Below are positions 15,201-30,200 of a stretch of 64,000 bases of DNA, in pieces; within the stretch, counting starts at the first letter, position 1; each line of letters begins with the position of its first letter. This stretch comes from Strix aluco (Eukaryota; Chordata; Aves; Strigiformes; Strigidae). The stretch is from contig NC_133932.1 in the NCBI RefSeq assembly GCF_031877795.1, positions 72,405,937-72,469,936 of the forward strand, written 5' to 3'. The position numbers and the translations under genes were made by a program. The notes below the pieces were generated by a model, which was given only the letters and a program-made list of their open reading frames with translations, was not told where the DNA came from and searched no databases.

Positions 15201-18200
15201 TTTTTAAATTCTCCTGAGAAGCTGTCTTTTATCCACTAGCAGCATTACATCTAGTAATGGGTATGAAAAACAAGATTCGTGCTGCAGACCAATTGAGTCA
15301 GATGCTTTGGTCTACTCTGGTCAGGCATGGCCAGTGAGGTTGCTGGTGGGTAGAGACAAGGAGGTCTGACATCTGTGGGCTGCATAAAGACCAAGTCACT
15401 TGCCTTTTGGCTCTGTAGGAAAGTGAAGACATTGAATCTCATCACTGGTCCCTTAACCTTCTCTAGTGCTCTGACCAACTTCAGTGTCTCTCTGCTTTCC
15501 TATGGAGTGTGAGTGACTTGGTGTAGTGCATATATGTCACAGACCTTGTCTCTTCCCCCAGGAGTGACCTCGCTGGCTATGCTTGACTAAACAGTACAAA
15601 AGTGTCTTACTTGCTTGGTCTTCAGCATATGATACTGCCTGGCATTATGTAGAACTGCTCCTTGCTGACTTTGCATGACAGTGCTTCAGTGAAGTTTGTG
15701 CTGTACAGTGCTTTGAGCTGTATTGTTATCTGATGGTACTAGCGCTGTTGCTGTTGATGGAAACCTTGAAATTTGTTCTCCCTGTTGCAGTAATGGTGGT
15801 TCAGTATGGTCAGCTGAAGTCAGGTTCAAGCCCACAGTCTCTTTTTTTGCTGAACAGTACTTTGTGCAAGATGTCCTGGTGAACTCCTTGAGCTGTTTCT
15901 CTGAGTATGAGAGCTGCAGAGTTAAGCCTGTGTTACACTCTGAGAATTACTTGAGCTTTCTTTTTTTTATATATATTTTTACTGTATGGGATGAATATTG
16001 ATTTCTAGTTTCTGTTCCCAGTGTAGAGCCTATTGTAAATCAATAGCAATTACCCAGAGGCTGGTGCATCCTCCAGGGTGTGTTTTGTTCCTGAAATGCT
16101 GGGGAATTCTCTGTGCTTCCGCTGAGATGCACTGGTTGCTGCCAGGTGGAGCCTTCTGCTGAAAACCACTGTATCTGACTTTTTAAGCTTGTAATTGAAA
16201 CTGTAGGGGAAAATATTCTTTGAAACTAACTAAATAAAGAGGAGTCCATTTTTCTGGGGAAAAAAACCAAAAAACAAAAAAAACCCCCCGAACTTAATTC
16301 CAAGGGCAATTTGTACACTGAGGTTCTCTAGGAGCTGACAGATTACATTCATTAAGTCAAAAAATTTTGCTGGAGGATGATAGTGTGAATTATTTAGGGC
16401 AGATGAATCAGCTTCAGAAACAATTTATTCTGGTAACAGACTTCAGAATTTTAGCAGGCTCAGAACTGGAGGAGCAATCCCCATTAGAGGAAGAAAAGCC
16501 CTGCACTGGGGATAAATCTTCTTATAAGGACTTTATTTTTAGACTACTTGTACTCTGGGAAGAGCGCCAAGCCAAAGTTATGAAAAACCTTGTACTTTGT
16601 GATTCTTTAATGAAATCATTCTAAGTGCTGAAACTCTTAAAGAGGAATATTATTTCAAATTCAGATGTTACCTGTACCTTGTTAGGAAAACACAATCAAA
16701 CTATTTTAAGCTTGACTGCCTAAAGTTAAGTCAATATTTAGACACCTTTGCAAAAGAAAAAAAATAATAATTGTACCCAGGCTCTTCCCCTTCTTCCACG
16801 AGAAGTTTGTCTGTGGGGTTTTACCTGAGTGGTAGGAGCTGCAGGTGTCTGATGCCTCTGACAGCCTGAATGTTCTTATTGAAGGCCCTGAGTTTAACTG
16901 TGCAGTAGTGAAAATGCCCTCGCCTGCTAGGAATCAGGACAAATATGATGAAAATGAGATTTCGGTTTGATTGTAGATTTCTGCTGTAGCTGGATCTGTA
17001 CCAATAGACCTCTTGATTTCTTTCCTACTCTCCAGAGTGTGTTGTGCAAACTTAAATTTCCAGGTGGTCAGGATGGGACCATAGGTAGCCTTTTTTATGG
17101 AGAATCCCTGCTGCTTTGAATCATTGTCAGAAATAGCGAAGAAGTGAAACCAGATGCTTTTTGTGTCCATTTACCAGACCTGAGCATGTTGCTTTTGTAT
17201 CCAGACAAGTGTAATGGGGATTTTATCTGTTTGTGGAAGAGAGGGGGTTCCAGGTAAGGCTGCAAAAGCAGTGCTGTGCAGAGTAGCACAAAATTCAGAC
17301 AGCTGCTTGGGCTGCAGAGCAAGAAATGCCACCTCTGCCACAACCTGTAAAAGCAGAAGTGTGATCATGTGTTGTCCTTGCGGAGCACTCTGAGCCATTG
17401 GTAGCACTGGACTGCCAAATCTGAAAGAATGCAGAGCACTGATGTGGTATTAAAGAGTAAGAAAAATTCATGCTTAATAATCTGCCTCTAAATACGATTA
17501 AGTACTGGATTCTGCAGGTCATGAAGTGCCTGAAAATTGCATGTTAGTTGTGGGTGCTCAGTAACTTACAGGATTACTCTTTTATTAGGAGAAGCCAATT
17601 AAGGTTTTTAACATTTCTGAAATGGTGCTGAGTAGTCTTTTATTGGCTAGGCGTTCGGCACCTCTCTGGAGCTGTGAATAATTGATGTTTTCCATCAGCG
17701 GTGGTGCTGTGGCTAGCATGGACGAGGCCTGGGAGTGTACAGCCTGAGATTGCCTGTTTCCTGTCTTGCTTTGACAGAACTTTGCTGAAGGCCGAGCTCT
17801 GCATACTCTCCTAAATGCGATGGAGATAGTTACTGCCTTTTTTCTGTACCACAGCCCTGCAAACCAATGGTCCATGCAGCTATTGAAAGCTCTAGAAAGA
17901 CTCAGAGATAGCATTTCAAAATAAACTAATTCAAACTAATAATCATAGATACATCCCTCCCTCCCCCTTCTTTTTCTTAGTCTCCCAAGCCTGGAGAAAT
18001 TGGGAATATGCAAAAAATTCATTTTACACCCAAGGCACAATAAACTTTTGGATTAAAAAATAGTGTGACAGCCACCAGCAAGTAATAAGTACAGAAAATT
18101 GTTTGAGTTTCAAGAATATTGTAATGTGCGATCACCGGAAAGTCTTTAAAGGTCTTAAGATATTTCTGAAAAGTCAAGAGTAACAGGTAAGGTACTTCTC

Positions 18201-21200
18201 TGTGAAGACTGAAAAGTGTTTGCTTGCTTGCTTTCTTGTTTTTATTGGTTTATTATCAATTCTGAGCGGGGAGACTGTTTTTTCCTTATTAATGTCTCTG
18301 CTTATGGTGGTGATTTATTTTTTTTTTTTAATTTTTTTTTCTTGCGTTTTAAAATTCGCTCGGTGAAAGTTGAGCATGGAGAGGTGTGCAGGACTGTAGG
18401 CAAAGCTGTTGAAAAGTGTTACATGTTGCACTGGAATGGTTGGCACATATCCATCACAGCGTGTGCTGCCTCCAGCGTTTTCAGTGTCTCAGTGCAGTCT
18501 TTCCCATTCACTCCCCATTCAGAAGCATGCTCATTTATGCTGATTAATTTATTTTTTTTTCTAGGACATTTGCATGTTAAAGGAAGTCAAGAAAAAATGT
18601 CCAAGTCATTAAAAAACTATGTAACAATTAAGGTAATCTATTTCTGTGAATTGAAGCAATGTATGTTTGTAATATGTAAATACTAATCACAGCCCTTTTT
18701 GAGAAAACTTTGGGGTATGTGCTTATGCTGCAGCAAAAGACCTGAAGCAGAGTGTTTCTCTAGTGCTGGCATACCTGTTATTGTGGATCTGGATGTAGGA
18801 AGCCTGCTCAGACTCAAGGTTTGCTTATAACGTGGATCTTGCTTTGCTGAGAGCGTTTGTTGGAGCAGCATTTGTGCCCAATACCAGGCTTCTGCATTAT
18901 AGGTTTATGGTTGGACTCGACAATCTCAAGGGTCTTTTCCAACTTAAATGATTCTGTTCTATAGTGATGGGTTCTCATCTGTCTGCTCTTAATAGTCCAT
19001 ATGCTTTTGGGACTTAGAAAAGAGCAGACGTTTTTCCTTGTTCTGCTTTAGGTAAAATGGGACATAGTGTCAGCATTTTGTCAGGAAGCTATTGGGTGTC
19101 CTGTAACCACACTATGCCAGAGTCTCTTGTATTCCCCTTTATTTTTATACTGTGACCTTGCTGATGCGCAGAGAGCTTTGTCTTTTAGTTCCCACAAGCC
19201 ATGTGAATATGTCCTGTTTTACTGTGTCCCAGAGTTTTTGGTGTAGCCCAGAGCAGGGTCTCTCTGCCAGGCATGTGGGATACAGCTGTGCTTGGCACTA
19301 GGGTGGCTCCTGTGGTGACTGACACCTATTGCTAGAAGTGGGTAATTTCCTTCCTTTAGACAAAGCCTGAGAAGCTGTTTCAGCACATATGTTCCCCTTT
19401 GCCCTCTTGGAAGACTTAATTAAAATCCCTTTAAAAAGGAGTTCAATGTGAGCTGCTTTATTCTTAATTCTCCTGATGCTGTCTAGGTACAGTTAAGCCC
19501 TGTGTCCCCCAGGAATATTACCTGTTGCTCACAATTTTTGCAGAAATTTACCAAATCTCAGCAGACATTGTGGACAGGCTGGAGAAATGACCACAAATGC
19601 AATGTATGCAGTTAAAAATAATGTATAAAAATGTTCCCCTCCACATCTGTGGTGGGACTTCTTTGTGTTGAGAAAACAAAAACTTCAGCCCTGTCCCTCT
19701 TCCCTTGTTGGTCACTGCTTTTAATTTCTGCCCTTAGACACAGCTAACAAGTACTAATCCTTCCCTGTAAGCGATTTTCGGTTCAGTGAAAGAAAATTAT
19801 TCCCGTACAGCCTTCCTGCATTTTGAAAGTTAAGCCCTACATGGAAGTTTTTATGCAGCTCCAAAAGAGGGGAGGCCTGTCCGGGACCTTCCCTTGGTCC
19901 TGCTGGCAGCCATCGCTCTGCATCCAGCTGCTCTGTTTTCCCTCCCCCTAGTCTCCCCTTCTCTGATTTTTATTTTTTATTTTTTATTTTTTTTTAAATA
20001 GTATTAATTCTGGTCCCCAAAATCAAGCGCGTTACAATAACGCATGGCTGAGCAACTTGTTTTGAAAGAGCTGTGATACTTACTCTGTACTGTTTTTAAC
20101 AAAATGCAGAATTGTTTTTTCCAGCTTGGATAGTCCTTTCCCAAATACGGATTTATTTCCGTACTTTACTCATTCTGCCTCCTGTATATTAGCGTAAAGC
20201 TTCTGGGCACGTTGGGTACACTCAGTTATATAGAGTTGATTTAAAATAAACCCCAAAAAACCCACCCACCAAAATAAGGAGTATCACTGTCTATTTCTTG
20301 ATTTAGCTTGCCCTGATTGCCTCAATTATTTCTATTTTCACTCGAGAGGCAGCACATTGCTGACGCTTTGCTACCTTCAGTGTTCGGGCTGGTTTAGTCT
20401 GGTAGCAGAAGCTAAATTTCGAAATGTGCATCTTTAAGCAGATGACACTTTCCATATTTTCTCACATGTACTGACTTTTCTTTATGATTTTCTATTTCAG
20501 TGGCACTTCAGTGTTACAAACTTACCATCATCAATTTGCAGATTAAAAAAAAAAAAAAGGCAGGAATGCAGTGTTCACAGTTAATGTGCCACAGTGTCCA
20601 GCCTTGCTGAGAGCAGAGTTAGAAGTGATTGATCAGTGTACCTTCCAAGCATTTAAATAGTTCTTTATACTATTAGTATAAATTAATTACACTAGTAGTA
20701 ATACTAATTATTTACTGTAGTAAATTATTTGTAAAGCTAGATAAATATTAGGGTGAAATTAATGAGGTTTCATAATTAACACCAATAAATTCTAGGAATA
20801 TTTAAAAAAAAAAAGGTTTTCTGTTGACTCCCTGTTTTTCTTCATATTCTAGACCTGCAGAAAAAGTACACTTATTTTCTTTCTCAAGAAACCTTTCTGT
20901 TTTTCCATAAAGTTTGCAAAACTCAGCTGTCCTTTCCTGTAAACTTGTATCCCAATCTTAGTCTGGTAATTTCAGTTTGGTTTTTTTGCAAAGGTCTTTA
21001 TACAGTGTGTGTTTAATCACAATTACAAAGTACTTTTCACTGTCTTATGTTTACATTGTGTGTATATTTATATCTTGTATATATGTATGCACATCTAACA
21101 TGGAATTAGAATTTTTTTTGAGTTTAGTCTTTAAACCAATGTTATAGTTTAAAGCTTTACGCCTGTCTTAAACTACAAAGATGGGTTATTTGTCATGTTA

Positions 21201-24200
21201 ATTTGTCTGAAATAAGATGTGAAACTAATGTAAGGGGGTGGAACAACTGAAGAAATGGTTTGATATAAAACTAAAGCTGTATTTTTTGTGGGTGGAGTTT
21301 AGGATTTCTTGAAGAAATTTTCATCAGATCAATTCAGGATGTTTTGTTTGCGCAGCAGATACAGCTCAGGTAAGGAAAAAAAACACTTTTTTGTTGAGAT
21401 ATGCACGGCTTTCCCCACACGCTTGCCAAGCTGGCAGGACAGGGGTGCAGTGGTGGAGTGGGCTCTCCCCATGGTGCCTCTCCTTTCCCCTCTGGTATGT
21501 GGAAATGTTGGTGGCGCTCTGCGGGGCTGCTCTTCGGCTTTCGCTTAGAAATGCATCTTTACCGAGCACAGTATGTAACCATTCATCTAAATACCTTCCT
21601 GAGACGCAGTTAATTGCAACTCTCATTTAATTGCACCTTCAATTAATGAATTACCTCCATATCTGATTTGCATCTGTTGCAGTCACTTACATTTCAGTCA
21701 CGATCAGCTGTTTTTGGAGATGTGCTAGGTAGAGCTTTGCCTTACATTCCCGTAGGGTATGACAAGGGCTTGCTAATAACTTTTTATCTCCCTGCTGTGT
21801 TATCATTTTTTGTCCCGTGGAGTTACTGAGTGTTCAAGCAGTTCTGTGGTGCAGTGCAGCTTGCTTACACGAGCACCTGATAACAATGATCATCTTAGCC
21901 TGGCAGACTGGTGGTGGGGACAGGCGTTGGAGCTGTTGTGAGCTCCCCTGTTGTCGTGGTTTAACCCCAGCCAACAACTAAGCACCACGCAACCACTAGC
22001 GCACTCCTTCCCCCTCCCAGTGGGATGGGGGGGAGAACTGGGAAAAAAAAAAAGTAAAACTTGCAGGTTGAGATAAGAACAGTTTGATAATTAAAATAAA
22101 ATGTAATAATAACAATAATAATAACAAAATATAATAATAGTAATGAAAAGGAAGATAACAAAAAGAGAGAGAAATAAAACCCAAGAAAAGACAAGTGATG
22201 CACGATGCAACTGCTCACCACCCGCTGACTGATGCCCAAGCAGCAATCCACCCCTCCCAGCCAACTCTCGCCAGCTTATATATGGAGCATGATGCTCTGT
22301 GATATGGAATATCCCTTTGGCTAGTTCGGGTCAGCTGTCCTGGACATGCTCCCTCCCAGCTTCTTGTGCACCTCCTTGCTGGCAGCGCGTGGCAAACGGA
22401 AGAATCCTTAACTTGGGATAAATGCTACTTAGCAACAACTAGAACATCAGTGTGTTACCAACATTATTCTCGTACTAAATCTAAAACACAGCACTGCACC
22501 AGCTACTAGGAAGAAAATTAAGCCAAAACCAGGACACCTGTCTATACGTGGTGTTTCCAGCAGACAAAGGCTACTTTGAACTGGAAGAGGTTTTCATATG
22601 GATAGAGTTTTTACCAGTTTATTGCGGCCTGTCAAAAAGCAAATGGTAATTCCGTAACCACTGCTGGGTCATCTGGCTTGTTGGCTGTCTTGGCATGGTA
22701 TGGGGATGGTGGAGCACAGGGCAACACCCGCTGCATTACTTCAGTGGTCCTGTAGTTGCCTCAGATAAAGCACCTCTAGCAGTGTGACTGGGAGAGCTGG
22801 CATGATTAAGGCTCTGTGGCTTTGCTATCATCTGTCAGCGTGCAGTCATTGGACTGAGAAGGCTTTTTGCTTGTTAATACCTCTAGCTGCTTGCAGGAGC
22901 CACCCGTCTGGTGTTCCTGGTGAAGCCTCCCTCTCCTGAAGCAGCTGAAGGCATTGAGAATGCCATGTATCCCTGAAATATTCTGAAGCATGGGGTAGTA
23001 AAGAGACTGCTGGTTATTAACTGCCAACCTCCACCGTGGTAGGAAGGGAGGAGAGGATCCAGGTAGGAGGTCTGCAGAGCAAGCCCCTGTTTGGAGCAGA
23101 AGAGGGGACAGGCGGTGAGGAGCACTGCCACCGTGGCTTGAGGCGGTGGGATGGTGGTATGCCTGGCTGTTTAGAGGTGATGCTGCAGGATGGTGGCACA
23201 CCTGGCTGTTTCCTCTGGGTCTCTGTTAGGAGATGAAATAGGTTGTGCACACATGAATGGCTCCCCAGCTGCAGCTGGGGGCACTTGGGAGCCTCGAACA
23301 GATGTGTATTTAAAACAAAAGAAGAAAAAATGCTAACCCCTACAACACTACCATATATATATGTTTTTCCTGAAAACAAGCCAAATGGCTAGCAATTTCT
23401 AAGCTTGCCTCAGGGCAAGGAATGGCACTGGAGCCCTGCAGCGGAGGGCTGCCTTGTGCCTTGTCTGCTGCATGTTAGCTGGCTGCATTTGGACCTCTGC
23501 AAGAAGGACGTGACCCTTTTTTGGGCCTTATTTCTAGGTTAAACACCTTCCTGTGATAAAAACAGAGGGCTACCTGTGCAAATATATGTGGCTTTGATGA
23601 AATGCTGTGGTGGTGTTATGTCAGACTATAGTGCCAGTAAACCAGCTGGCAGATAAGGATTGCTCGAAGGTCTGCTGTGCTTGCCACCTCCACCTTATGG
23701 GGTAGGGTGCAGTTATTTGCTGCCAGAGTCAGTCCCTGCTGAGCCAGGTATTTACTGTGCAGCCTGTTAGTTTATCTCCCTGCTTTCAATTCACTTTGGT
23801 CTAAAGATAAGTTTACTACACTCCTTTGTGTCTTGCTGTCTGCTTTCTAAGTATTTTTATTAGGATTGAGATCCCAAGCACCTTCTGTTTGTTCCTAAAA
23901 TGTTTTTTATAGCCTAAACCTGTTGGTGATGGTTCCTGCCATCCCTGCCTGTGAAGGAGAGCCTTTTGTATTGGATAAAATCCAGGTTTGGGAGATTGGG
24001 TGATGTTACCATGCTCATTGGACCGAGCCTGTAAAAGATCTTCGTAGGCATGTGGATGAGGGTAATGCCTGACTGTTGGGAATGGCTCATGCTTGGTGCT
24101 GTGGTTTACGTGAGTCTTGGGCTCTGAATGGGCCTTTCCTGTGGTCTGGGCTACCCCCTGCCTGTGTGTGTGCTGATGGGCACCTGGGGACAAACATGAC

Positions 24201-27200
24201 TTCAGGGGCAGGAGGTGCATGTGTTTCATGGGAGTGGGGGCCCCCTCCTGTGGGGTTACTGTCCCAGGGAGGATAAAGCTGGTTGCCTTGCTTGTGGGGA
24301 AGAGGAGAAAAGTCAGAGGAAGAGGTTTTGATGCAGGACATCACCATTCTATAACGTGTCTCTGCAGGGGGTCCCTCTGCTCCATTGCCCCCTCTCGTTG
24401 CTCAGGCTGGTGGGGCAAAGCTGCTCAGGGTTGAGCTGAGCGCTGGGGGCAGTGGTGGTGATCCGGGCCTTCTGCTTTGGCTGGTGCCTCTGGCTGTCCC
24501 CTTCTTGGCTGGAATCACCACCCTTCAGCCCACCTGGGGCTGTTGGGAAGAGATCTTTCCTAGGTGCCACAGGCAGCAGCATGGTGCCCCGCCACCAGCG
24601 TGCCTGCTAGGCGGGTTCTGGGTGCAGCTTAAAAGGAGAGATACTGTCTCTGAGGCCCCATGAGACTGTGTTGTGAGACACTGCTTTTCCTCCTGCATCT
24701 CATCAGCAGGGGCTTTGCTTTATGCAGTTAGGTGGAGGGGCTGTGAGTCTGCTTCAGGCAGTGGGACTCTGTCCCCAGAATGCTCTCCTGGTCACCAGAA
24801 CCGCTCCAGTAATTTTGTGAACCCGAGTGAAGTGTAACATTTTGGTCCCTCTGGCCTTCAATTACTTGCTGGTGCTAATAAACGTATGTTTTGTAATTTG
24901 ATGATGCCCTCAGTGGCAAAGGAGGGAAGGAGTAGGGAGTATGGTGAAAGACTGATAGAGCCAGGCTTGTCTGTGCCACGCTGTGGGTTTGCAGTGCCTG
25001 CAGGCGGTGGTTTAGGAGAATGCCGTGAATCGGGGAAGAAGAATGGCTTTAATCAAAGCAGGCTTCATCAGAATGAACTTTCATCAAGTATTCCTCGTGG
25101 AGTTCCTGTAACCAGGGTAATCAGTTGAGTAATCTTAGATCTTGAAAAAGGTCATTTATATCCACTGTTTTCTAAAAGTCTGTACATAGTTTGTTTTTTT
25201 TTTTTTAAACTGAGTAAAGCTTAATTTTAAAACCAGTGTTAATGAGGCAGCAATGCAGATTTTTAATTACACACAAGCAGAAAATCTGACAAATACAGGT
25301 CCAGACTCATGACTTAGTTATACTGGGATAAATCCTACAGAAGTCTGTTTAAACAGTTAGGCTTCTTTGGGATTTAGGCTAATGGAACAGAGATCAGGTC
25401 TCATATCTGTCTGCTTCTGCCCTCTTAGATCTGTCCCCTTGCTCAGACTGTCTGCTTTAAAGAGTCGATATGTCTGGGCAGCACAGGGTAATTGCACAAA
25501 GCAGTTGGCTGTGATGTGTGGGGGACCAGGGGTGAGATTGCTGTGGAAACTACATGTGGTGCTTGGTGTTGATATTAGGAATACGCTGCAAGCTGTAGTT
25601 TGGATGTACCTTAGTGCACAGGTCAGGCATAAAATAATGAAGCAGTACTGCACTGACTACGAATGGTGCTTTGATTCAAGTAATCACCTCTGGTGTGATA
25701 TTGTGGAAAGGGGTGCATTTAAACTTAGGCCTGTCCTTGGTGGACACAACTTCCTCCAGAGTCGGGTGAGCTGTCTTGTGTGGGTCCTGAGTGCTCTTCT
25801 ACAGAAAATTGTGCGTTACTGTACAAATAAAAAAATTGCCTCCTGCTGATGGCAGCTCACAGTAAGTGTGACGGGGCCAGTCCAGCACCTGCGCTTCTGA
25901 GGGTGCAGGCAAGGCCAGAGGAGCCTGCTTAACCCTACACCAGCAGAAATGGATGCTGATAGTTCCCAAAGCACAGTTGCCTGCTGAAGCTGGAGTCCCG
26001 CTGAGTGCAGAGATGGTGTCCATGTGCACGGATGCCATGTTTGTGCAGGGGCTAATGTCGTCTTACCAGTTGGTGGAAGAGAAGCACTGTGGGATTAGGA
26101 GATCTCATCATAAAGCAGAGCTCTGCTTAGGATGCAATGAATTATTTACCTTCAGGTTTTATCTTTCTTTCCAGTGACTGTAAGAAGCTAAGAGGCTTAG
26201 ATGTAAGTGTGTAAGTTGGGTGTGATGAATCCCATCCCAGACATGCCCTTACGAGTTTAAGCAATTTGTATTGTCTCTAATAGTCACCTTTGATATGGTC
26301 AATTTAGCTTTGATAGTGTGAGGGAATTGTATATCTAGTGCAGAATCTAGACTGCAAAATTTTAGATCCATTTAGATTTTAGGTGCTGATGAAGCAGCCC
26401 TTTAACTGTAAGTGCCTGTATTCCTCACAGAGTCAGTGATGAGGGTTAGGTCTCTTTTGGAGGTCTCCAAATACAGTTTGTGTCTACCTAAATTAGAATA
26501 GGAACAAAGTTAGAGGTGAGATCGAAGGTATGTCTTGCCAACTTAAATCTGGGGGGGATGCTTAGAAATATATCCAGTCCAAATGCTTTGGAGTAATAAC
26601 CTCACAGCAAAATTCAATAATGAAAAAAAAAAAAATAAAGTCAAGTAGCTATTGCTTCAGTTAGCTTCCAGACACTTTTTGAATCAGTCTGATACCTCTC
26701 CAGTAGATTATACTTTGTCATATGTAATGATTGTCTTTTATATTGGTTTAATTCACCTAGTGCTCATGAACAACAGAGTTTTTTATTAAATGTGAAATTA
26801 ATTGTAAGAAAAGTTTGCTATGAGAAATAATAATAAACTTTTCCTGGAATGACTTGGTCTCAGAGTGTTGTTCCTATGTATGACAGACAACATCATCTCT
26901 ATCATAATGCCCAAATAATATTTTTTTTCTTAGCAGTAGAATTTAGTGATGAGAGCATGGATGATGCAAAGCACCTTCTTCAAGCAGTCTCCTCATTTAT
27001 TAGAGATGCAGATGCTTATATAAAAGGACAGCTGGTATGTGACCCTGTTAGAGAGGACATACTGTGGGAAAGGTAAGTGCGCTTCCTGTATCTTAAAGAC
27101 TGTGATTATGTGAGCAATATTTTGCTGACAGGCTCAGAGGGCTGAGCAGTATAGTGTTCTGAGTTTTGTTTAAGAAGCAGGACAAGAAGGAGGACTGAGA

Positions 27201-30200
27201 AGCAGTCTTTCCTGCCAGCCCTCACCAAGGGCAGCTTTTTTTTTTTTAATTCTTTTTCTAGTCAGCTGCTTTTCCTTGCAGTCTGCTACACTTAGTTCAT
27301 TGTATTTTTAAAATCCATGTTATTTGTCTAGTGTGCCTTCCTAACACAGGCATCTTTGCCCCTCTTGAGTGGTGTAGAAGGCAGAGCTATGACTGAAGTT
27401 GTGAGGCTGCCTGGTTTGTAAGTAGAATTGTACATTAACGACTGAAAAAGACGAGGACTGGGAAGTAATACACCTTAGGCATGTGAGCCTGTAATCAAGC
27501 TGGCTGGCACTGTGGCATGCAGCAGAGGAGAGAAGGGGTTGCTAAGGAACTGGCCAGGGGCAGAGATGTCAGAGGGACAGACAAAATTATGGTTGTGGCT
27601 CTGACAGTGACGAGGAGAATCTCCTTTGGAGTCCCTTAGGAAAACCAGATCATCTTCCAGGAGAGAGACGAGCTGCGTGTTGGGTGCAAAGCTGAGAATA
27701 CAAAGTGCAGTGTTCTGGAGTCCGAGTAGGAGGGATGTTGAGTGCCCTGAAGCAATCTATGTGCAGGCAGCTCTGGGACGTAGGATCAGAGGGGAAATGG
27801 CCCGTGCTGTAGAAGTGAGAGTGTGTGCACCTTGCTGTCGGGGAGCTTGCGGCTGCACAGACTAAGGCTTGCAAGGGGCACTGGAACATGTTACAGGGAA
27901 ATGGAGTTGAATTAACTAGTTGTGGTATTTGGCAAAAGCAAGTCCTTCAGCAGGAGGCCTGTTGGTGAGAGATAAGTCTGAGAGACGTGAGGCGTGTAGG
28001 GAAGTTGAAATGGATTGTCAGCGGGGGACATGTGGGAGGGCACAACTTGTGTATCAGTAGATTTAAAAAGAACCAAAATGAAACGGAGTTCTTAATTAGG
28101 AAAGAGGAGAAGGGGAAGCTTGCAGGGAAGAGTTTTGGGAGGAATGAGTTAGGGCAGCAGCCATCTGATATCTGAGGGGAGGCAGGCATGACAGGCAAAA
28201 CCACTCAGAAACCAGGAAAGCAGGGTTTAGGAGAGCCCCAGAGGTGCTAGGAAAGCTTGAGGTTCCCCAGGTCACCTTGCTCCCTGAGCTTCATTGTTAA
28301 ATGGCATCTTTGCGTCCGGTTTGCCTATTGCTGTTGAGGTCTGGTTCACCTGGCTGTGTGCAAGAGCAGCCACTAGCAGCTGTTTGCAGCTCACCATTTA
28401 TTCCTGCTGCTGTCCGGGTCCTCCTCCCGCTCACAGTGGCAGCAGCGGGCAGCACTGGTTCTGTGGTGATGAGTGCTGGTTGCCCGCTGGCTTTTGGCAC
28501 TGTTACGTGACTGGTCCCACCAGACCTTTCCATCTGGGCCAAGCTGAGTGGAGTCCTGGGGCTCGGGTCAGGCTTGCCTGGGAGATGAGGAAGCAGTGCC
28601 TGCTTCTGAGCCAGATCCTGCCAACGGGACTCCTGGCCAACCCTGAGTCAGCTCTCTTGCCAGGCACAGGAGGGATGCATGTGACGTGGCTTTGGAAGAT
28701 AAGCATGCTGTTAGCATGAAAAAATGGGCTGCTGGAAAAAAAAGAACTTAGCAAAATCTTTAATGTGCTTAATATCAACCTCATTTTCCATCTGTGTTTA
28801 AATGAGTAAGGCAAGCCTTGCTCTGCCATTGTTGGCTCCTGTGATTAACCATGTATTTATTGAACGGATGTAGCACTTTAGGTTTTGACATGCATCAAGT
28901 TTTTCCCTTCACAGCTGAAAGATGTATTCTCCCTGATCAGTGTAGCATCGCCCATCATAGGACAGCTAGCAAGGAAATGACAGTGTCCTTTCGATGACTC
29001 CCTCTGGCTGAATAACTGATGAATTCAGCCTACTGCTGGCATCTTGTTTGTCTTATCTTAAACGTTACCTTTTCTTCTTGAAGGCTAGCCAACACAAAAG
29101 TAACCGTGAAGGCTGCGTTTGCAGATGACTTTGACACCTCCAGGGCTGTTGCAGCAATTATGGACCTCATTCACCATGGCAACAGACAGCTTAAGGCTGT
29201 TACTAAGGTAACCCATTAGGATACAGAGATCAGAAAATGACAGCTGTCCACTGTCCTACTGTTTAATGCAGACAGATTAGTTTATTGTTCACATAAGAAA
29301 CCAGCAGAAACAAAGCTCCATAAATTGTTGACCTTAATGGTGCCCATTTGTCCTGACCGTATCGCAGGAATTGTGTACAGCTATTGTTTTGTGCTTCGTT
29401 GTGTCCAAAGGATGTTTCTTTCCTTCTGCCCTATATTATTTATACCTAAGGTTTTTGAAAGGCCTGAAGCCATTGTGGCATGCTGCTAATTTTAGTGCTG
29501 GCTTTATGTTCTTACTCTGCTTCTTTGCTTAATACCCTTGCTCAGAAATCAACCTCAATTAGGAAATGGGGGGTGGTGGTTGCTGCGGGGACTTTGGCAG
29601 GCAGTCCCAGGTGCACGGGGCAGTCGTGGTGGTGAGTTCAGCTTTGGGGACTGAGTGGCTTCTGCTGTCAGCAAATTATAACTGTGGCCTCAGCACGCCT
29701 GCATGGGTCCATCTTCAGATGGCTTTTGGCAAATTGAGACCCTGTTAAGGTCTCGATGTTGACACAAAGGAGGCGTCTGGTAAGGACGTGAGCAGTAAAC
29801 ACAGTCTGAAGCACTTCTGGGTCTCCTTTTACCAACAACGCTCTTTCTTGCTTAAGGCGAGCAGCTCAGCCATGTTGCTGTGCTCCTTGATTGCTTGTGT
29901 CATCGCATCCACCGTGTTTGTGCTGTAAAAGAAATGTTGAGTACATAGTAATAACTCATTTTAAGAGAGAATTAGCCTGGTGGTCTAGAAGTCCTGCTGC
30001 CCTCCTGGTCCTTTTGGCACTGGCTTTAAATTCTGTCCTTAGCCTTATCTTTACAAAATGACTCTCTGAGCAAATCCCTGACCCAAACCAGTTTGCAGCA
30101 GGGGTCTGTAACAGCATTAACACTCCTAAATAGAAGCAGCCTTATTTTGCCAGTGGTTGCTTGTTTCCCCTGAATTCCTTCTGTCAATCATTTTGCTGAG

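Larger units (their letters stand above)
21370..26933 (+). other. CARS2 intron, window intron 9, the longest CARS2 intron
   Basis: The intron runs from gtaagg to the tandem acceptor at 26931-26936. It holds a solo LTR on the minus strand (21952-22536). The GC-richer part at 22.7-25.1 kb has many frames on both strands, but none with a recognisable domain. Confidence 0.8.

Noticed and set aside
15812..15832. GTTCAAGCC, resembling a tRNA T-loop
   Set aside because: No T-stem pairing and no upstream tRNA structure.
21961..22251. Minus-strand frame of 96 codons
   Set aside because: It lies wholly in the solo LTR and is made of its low-complexity T/AAT-rich middle.
28294..28719. 141-codon open frame in a CARS2 intron
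   Set aside because: GC-rich patch with long frames on both strands; no family similarity or codon pattern.
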